From: Nemertoderma westbladi
Taxonomy: Eukaryota > Xenacoelomorpha > Nemertodermatida > Nemertodermatidae
NCBI GenBank assembly: GCA_032718475.1
Contig: JAUCBJ010007795.1
Location: 1 to 35,930 of the forward strand
Reading direction: 5' to 3'
DNA length: 35,930 bases
Shown: positions 30,903 to 35,930 of the stretch, one piece after another
Layout: each line of letters starts with the position of its first letter
Position numbering within the stretch: position 1 is the first letter of the stretch
Notes under the pieces: model-generated
Told to the model about the DNA's origin: nothing
What the model saw: the letters and a program-made list of their open reading frames with translations, nothing else
The model's database searches: none
Translations under genes and position numbers: made by a program

Positions 30903-33224
30903 GGGTCAATAAGCTTAAAAGTGGCCAATGGTTTGTCCGGAAGTTACGATATAATTTTAAATGCTTTAATTTATTCGTATTTAATAAAGTTATATATTAT
31001 TTTGTAGCTAATTTATTTGCGCAGCTTACGCACTAAAAATTATCAAAATCTGTAAAGGCAGTCAGAAGATATGCCCCATTAAAGACTGAAATATCGTGAA
31101 AATCAGTTGTCCCTTACATGACACGACCACAAACAACTGTAAATTTTATCACTCCAAGTGGCAAATATATAGGAAACCTATTGTTGGGAAGCTTAGATGT
31201 TTTGCTTTCTTTTCCGATTTATTTCAGGCCATAATATTCATGTTGAACCATTTGAGATCGATACATAAAATGGGCATTGATTTTTCAATTTTTGTGTCAC
31301 ATCTGTAACATTTACGTCTAGAATCTGAAGTAGTAACTGCAGGTTTACAGTTTTGATATATTTAGAATCTACAGGGTTTCTAACATATATAGGCCAAATA
31401 TCACATACAAAAGACAAGGCAATCTCATTTGGGAAGCATTTATGTTTAACAAAGTCAATATAGAAAGCATAAACGTCCATATCTGTAACGCTACAAATGT
31501 GGCCATAGATTTTGATAATATTAATCTCATACAAGTATAATGGTACGTGTGGAAAGGCTATTTGAATTTATGCCGCATCAACCCCAAGAGTTAATGTGAT
31601 AAATAAACACCTATGATGTATGGTGGTGGTAAGCGTTTTTGTCAACCATCTGTAACGCGTCACCGTTACAGTGCAGTGCGTTACAGATAAGGGATGTCTC
31701 ATCTGTAACGCATTATATAACCAGTTATCGATGCGTTACAGACTGTAGGTTTTCAGTCGTATCTATATGACAGTCCTATTTGTAACGGAGGGTCACCCTG
31801 AAATACAATAAGGCATCACTGTCAATATTTGAATGCCTACGCGTTTGATACGTTCTTCGTCTTCCTACTGACATCCTAACTGCTCATGGTAATGTGGTAG
31901 TGTAAGATGGGTAAGTGTAAAACGCGGAACCGGATGCAGGATCCGGATCGGTTCTCGAATTTTGAGGTTAAAACGCGGATCCGGGTTTTCATGAAATCCG
32001 GAAATGAGTGCAAAATGCGAATTCAATCTAATTTGAATTGTTGCTGGAGTGTTATTTGGATCCTCCCGTAAGGGGAGTAAAACACGGATTCATGTTTATC
32101 TCTATCCGGGAAGAGGTGATTGTGGATACTGGGGAGTAAAGCGCAGATTCACTTCACATATGAAATTTTATGAATCCAGAGCTTCTGGGTCCGTGGTAAA
32201 TAATTTAGAAATTAATTGCAAATATATACAATCTCCATCTTATAAATTTTAAAAGTATTAATAAAATGTGCTTTTTGCAGAATTTCGCTTTACTTCGTTT
32301 AGAATTGTAGAAGATACATTTCCTACAAACAGTGTTTTTTTTAACATACAATATATTGTACAGACTGTACTTTGCCCTGTTTCGTTTTGCGTTTTTCGTT
32401 ATTAGGCTTCCCTGCATAGGCGCGTAATTTATTACAACAATGCTGATAGCAATGATCCTCATAGCATATAAAAGGCCTATGCCCTATATTTTACTATCAA
32501 TTTCTAAATCATTGGCTTAACATCACTTACTGACTTACATGACGGACTTGTGCACTACTTATATTATTGTGATAAGTTTAGTCAGATCCGTTTATTGGAT
32601 GTGGTAATAGACGTCTCTGAATCAGTTGCAGAGAAACGCCAGGGAGCGGTTAAATAAGTACAGAGGAAAAATGGACCGCGGTTGTTATACAGAGTATTTT
32701 AAACAAGCATATAAAAAGCGGCGCGATAGAGAAAATTTAAAACGGGATAAAAAAAATCGTGTAAAACAAGATTATCGGTTACACAGAAATATGTTAATGA
32801 AAACTTTTTCTATTTATTGAAATCATGTGTATTAAGTACATATAATTTAGTGGATGCGATGGTTATGGGCAGATATCTCCGTTTGTTACAGATGTTTGTC
32901 CAATAAATTACCTTATTGTCGAAGCAATGTTATAAATACTGCAAAATCCATAACATAATTACCGTTACAGATGGCCGTTACAGACGTTTGTCCCAAAAAT
33001 GTCATCACTGTAATGCGTTACAGTGGTAGACAAAAACGTTACAGATATGACATTAGTTTTTGCCATATATCTCCCTTTGAGCAGTGCGTCATGCTCGCCC
33101 TCTACCATCACAAGATTCGCAATGAAATTATCTTTCGAATGGTGTATGGTATGGCACTAATTTCCGACAAAAATTTTTTGGTCAATTTGTACCCCTTTTT
33201 GGCCACTTTTAAGCTTATTGACCC
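30903..33224. mobile_element. 2.3 kb element with perfect 25 bp terminal inverted repeats
   Basis: The 25 bases at 30903-30927 (starting gggtcaataagcttaaaag) recur exactly in inverse complement at 33200-33224. TAAT flanks both ends (30899-30902 and 33225-33228), a possible 4 bp target duplication. The interior is dense in the octamer CGTTACAG and its complement: 31493, 31650, 31664, 31679, 31703, 31734, 32963, 32976, 33016 and 33037, plus near matches. A second motif of the form aaaacgcggatccgg recurs near 31919, 31970, 32077 and 32147. Open frames at 31238-31534 (minus), 32626-32820 (plus, basic, with ERLNKYRGKMDRGCYTEYFK) and 32971-33237 (plus) look protein-like but match nothing I can name. 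No transposase was recognised. Confidence 0.65.
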
Positions 33225-33379
33225 TAATCCATCTTGACTATTAATAGTCGACTGAAGCAAACTGAGTCATCATCTGTGTCCGTTCAGTTTTACTGAACAC
33301 TGTCGCCATTTTCTTCGGTCATTTTAGTGTCTTCTATTGGACGTTTCGCCATAATGGATTACAGTACACGTTAAACAAT

Positions 33380-33540
33380 TAGCTATTTACATAGTTGTGT
33401 GTAAAGTAGCACTTTACAGTTTGATGATCCGAGTGGCTTTGTTACACGAACGAACGTTAGTGAGTGAGTGAAAATAAAGCCACGAGGATCAGAACACTGT
33501 AAAGTACTTTGCAACAAGTATGTATGTAGTTTTATTCCAA
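33380..33540. mobile_element. Short inverted-repeat (MITE-like) element, copy 2
   Basis: The left end (catagttgtgtgtaaagtag, then cactttacag and gatccgagtggcttt) is mirrored on the right (aaagccacgaggatcag, ctgtaaagta, atgtatgtag). The centre is acgaacgaacgttagtgagtg. It is related to the element at 30465-30718. Further fragments of the ctttgcagcgtt palindrome occur at 34115-34180. Confidence 0.65.
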
Positions 33541-34494
33541 AATTGTAACATTACGAAATGATTGTATATATATTATAAGTGATAGAAACTGCACAGATTA
33601 TATTAGTTGCTGTATAAATAAATGTAATAATGACATAAATTATGTTATAAATAAGTTAGCTTATATTTATGGTGGCGTTTGGAGCCATGTTATAATAATA
33701 TAGCTAGGCCAAACTGGTTATTAATAGTTATACCCCGCCTACCGGTAGGTAATGCAGTAGGCCTATCTGGCTGTCAGGCAAATTTCCAGCTATTGTTTAC
33801 GGCTATCCAATGACGCCGTTAAGTAATATCCCCTTAGTGGACATTACTTAACTGATAACACCAAAAACAATACTAAATGTACAGGCCAATACAATGCTCT
33901 AATGTCCTTTAAAGTTGTAAAGTGCTAAATAACAACTCGCTGTTAATACTAACGGCGTTGAGTAATGTTACAATTTTGGAATAATATATTTATTTACTTA
34001 AATTAGCTGTCCCGTCACTGCAAACTGAATAATAAAGCAACACTCATTAACATAAATGTAAATAATACATTCTGGAATACGGTAATTTAAGTTGTTTCCA
34101 TGTCATTGATTACTTTGCAGCGTTCCGTCCTATTGGCCGCAACGCTGCAAAGTACTACTTTGCAGCGTTACGAGTAATTCACCAGAACGCTGTTAAGTTG
34201 ACATAATGTAACAAAATACATTAACCGCTACATTAATTTAGTTTTGTTCTTTCTTTAATTTCAAATTTTTTATCAATTGGAAATAAGCGATGCAACTGTG
34301 AAGACAAACATTAATAATTATCTCTAATTAACTTAATAATTATTAACAATTATGTAGTTTTAGAACAATCTCGACCTCTGGACTCGTTTTCAATTTTTCT
34401 TGTTTGAACAAATAAATATAACTTTATATCAGTCGAAGTCGACTAATTTTTTCCTAGGTTATAATAATTAACTTTCACTTTATATATACCTCAG

Positions 34495-34683
34495 CAGCTT
34501 TCCAATGGTGTAAAACAATCTCCCGTCGACTTGATTGCATCAAGTGGTTGCTATGGCAACGCTACAAACAATCAACCTTTGGCCACCAAAGATGAGCTAC
34601 GAGAGTTACTAGACAGTTTGCTTGATGATTCTGCCGGGGGTGAGTGTAAGGAAGATCCACCTGATCCTTTTCAACACGATTAA
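34495..34683 (+). CDS. MRTF: MRTF-family coactivator, last visible exon
   Basis: After acceptor atacctcag the 189 nt frame encodes QLSNGVKQSPVDLIASSG, an Asn-rich part, then TKDELRELLDSLLDDSAG and ECKEDPPDPFQHD before TAA (34681-34683). The acidic-hydrophobic segment DELRELLDSLLDDS followed by KEDPP loosely resembles the transactivation motif DDLFDILIQSGEISADFKEP of vertebrate MRTF-A, supporting the family call and the read-through ending. A strong donor-like GGGG|GTGAGT near 34639-34641 could instead splice on to an exon beyond the window. The C-terminus is shorter than in vertebrate MRTFs. Confidence 0.7.
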   Translation, partial: QLSNGVKQSPVDLIASSGCYGNATNNQPLATKDELRELLDSLLDDSAGGECKEDPPDPFQHD

Positions 34684-35930
34684 GAATTTAATCGTGATTT
34701 ATGTAATTTAGGCGATTAAGAAATTCCACCAAAAATATTTTATTTTACTTTTTTCGCCGTGAAAAAATAAAACCAATGCAATCCTATTGATTACTTTTCT
34801 CCCTAGGGAAAAAGTACTCATTTTTCACTCGACTTTGAGGTATATTCAAGCGAAAAAGTAACAATTTAAGGATAAAATAATTATTTATTACCATGGGAAA
34901 AAAGTATAACTTTTTTTCACTATTCTCGATGTATTTTATTTACCAAGCGTTAGCGAGGTTAATAAAGGGTCGAGAGAATATTGGAAAAAAAAGTGCTCTA
35001 CGTTTTTTTCCCATCTAATACGTAATTTTATTCTTAAATTGGTACTTTTTGTTGCTCAATTCTTTAATATAACGTACAGCGATATAGTGGTACAAAATAT
35101 ATTGAACTATATTGCTTCCATAATTACTGCGATTCAAATTATTGTACTCTTCAACTCCTGAATGCTGCCTTACTCAATGTTAAATAATTTAGTGTTCTGA
35201 ATATTTATTTCATAACTAGAGAGCCGCTTAACAACATAAACCAATATTGGATATTGAGTTCCGTTTTGCAGTTCGCCACGCAGTCACCAAAGTTGTAATA
35301 ACTTCTGAGTTTGTGGATGGATTTTGCTCAAATTACTTGCAAACCTTTTCTACGTCGATGCTCTTTCAATATATTTAATAATATTTAAGAAATTCCACCA
35401 AAAATATTTTATTTTTATTTTTGCAGGGAAAAAAAGTAAAATCAATGCAATCCTATGGGTTTCTTTTTTCACTAGGAAAAAAGTGCAACTTCTCCTGATT
35501 TAGGGGTAAATTTGAGAATAAAAACTTTTACAAAATGAAATTAAATATGTTGCCGTTATCCCTACACCAGGGGGGAAAAACGCCGATGCTGGAGACGTGA
35601 CTTAACAGACCACCGAGCCCCGGCCAGTCACCGGATATTGATTGTGGGGAGGGAATATTTTCTGAGATGCAAGTTTGCGGTTGATAAAAAGCTGCATTAG
35701 TTGGATATACTCTTTAATGTAACTTCCTATAGTTGAAACCTGTTCAACATCATTGAAACCTGATTAAGAATAATTTTGGGCTTCCCCAAATCAATATACA
35801 CCAAATATTCACAATAATTATACACGATAATATAAATCCCTACGGTATATTATTTAATAACCCACTGTTCGCTCAGAATTTTAGCCTACCTAATGTTCCC
35901 CAGATTTTCCCTCGGTCCCAGTCTTAGTGT
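34684..35930. other. 3' region of MRTF and repeats, no further gene seen
   Basis: AATAAA-like strings occur soon after the stop (near 34767), so the transcript may end here. A ~130 bp direct repeat is present at about 34718-34850 and 35387-35515, sharing aagaaattccaccaaaaata and caatgcaatccta. A fold-back of about 40 bp arms lies at 34890-35020 (accatgggaaaaaag and attctcga mirrored by tcgagagaat and ttttttcccat). From 35521 to the end I see nothing. Confidence 0.55.
34890..35020. repeat. Fold-back repeat
   Basis: The left arm (catgggaaaaaagtataact to ctattctcga, 34893-34930) is mirrored by the right arm (gtcgagagaata to ttttttcccat, about 34970-35014), with the tract aagcgttagcgaggtt in the loop. 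Similar gcgaagcgagg-type loops occur in the MITE-like elements at 30465 and 33380, which may indicate one broad family. Confidence 0.6.

Larger units (their letters stand above)
30125..34494 (+). other. MRTF intron (4370 bp), repeat-rich
   Basis: The intron holds a SINE with target duplication (30184-30458), an inverted-repeat element (about 30465-30718), a 2.3 kb element with 25 bp inverted ends (30903-33224), a second copy of the smaller inverted-repeat family (about 33380-33540) and a related palindromic fragment near 34115-34180. No host gene was seen. Confidence 0.75.

Overview
This window looks like nuclear DNA of an invertebrate animal. It has spliced genes with GT-AG introns, AT-rich spacers, non-LTR retrotransposons of at least two kinds, a tRNA-derived SINE, hAT remains and many inverted-repeat elements. 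The genes have clear human orthologues (CDCA7, CSE1L, an MRTF/myocardin-family factor, UTP23, YBEY). I cannot fix the species. The closely packed gene pair and the chordate-like gene set would suit a tunicate or another marine invertebrate, but that is only inference.

Layout. 1-11200 is almost all repeats: diverged 450-480 bp direct repeats (about 780-1900); two copies of a 1265 bp element built from ~152 bp monomers (2403-5333 and 5394-6657), the first split by a 5'-truncated LINE (2771-4428); a broken antisense LINE (7027-7690); a 1.08 kb fold-back element with hAT-like ends (8332-9415); and a decayed hAT transposase (9650-10600). A short coding-like exon lies at 11224-11293. CDCA7 (12579-13964, minus) and CSE1L (15793-21464, plus, two exons) are divergent across about 1.8 kb. 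The CSE1L intron holds an L2-type LINE inserted into an inverted-repeat element that carries a convincing type I hammerhead ribozyme fold (19272-19325). From 24284 to 34683 four phase-compatible exons encode the SAP domain, coiled coil and C-terminus of an MRTF-family transcription coactivator. Its first intron begins with about 23 tandem copies of the exon-intron boundary (each with a splice-donor-like site and a CRE-like TGACGTCA box), and the same intron contains an antisense pair, YBEY then UTP23, separated by 29 nt. Later introns hold a SINE with a 12 bp target duplication and a 2.3 kb element with perfect 25 bp inverted ends.

How the genes relate. CDCA7 (partner of the HELLS chromatin remodeler), CSE1L (importin-alpha export receptor), UTP23 (18S rRNA processing) and YBEY (mitochondrial rRNA/ribosome maturation) are housekeeping functions; MRTF is an SRF coactivator. 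No shared pathway is evident. The link is physical: UTP23 and YBEY lie inside an MRTF intron, and if exon 11224-11293 belongs to MRTF (its phase fits), CDCA7 and CSE1L are nested as well. The actin-binding RPEL repeats expected at the MRTF N-terminus are not visible in the window.
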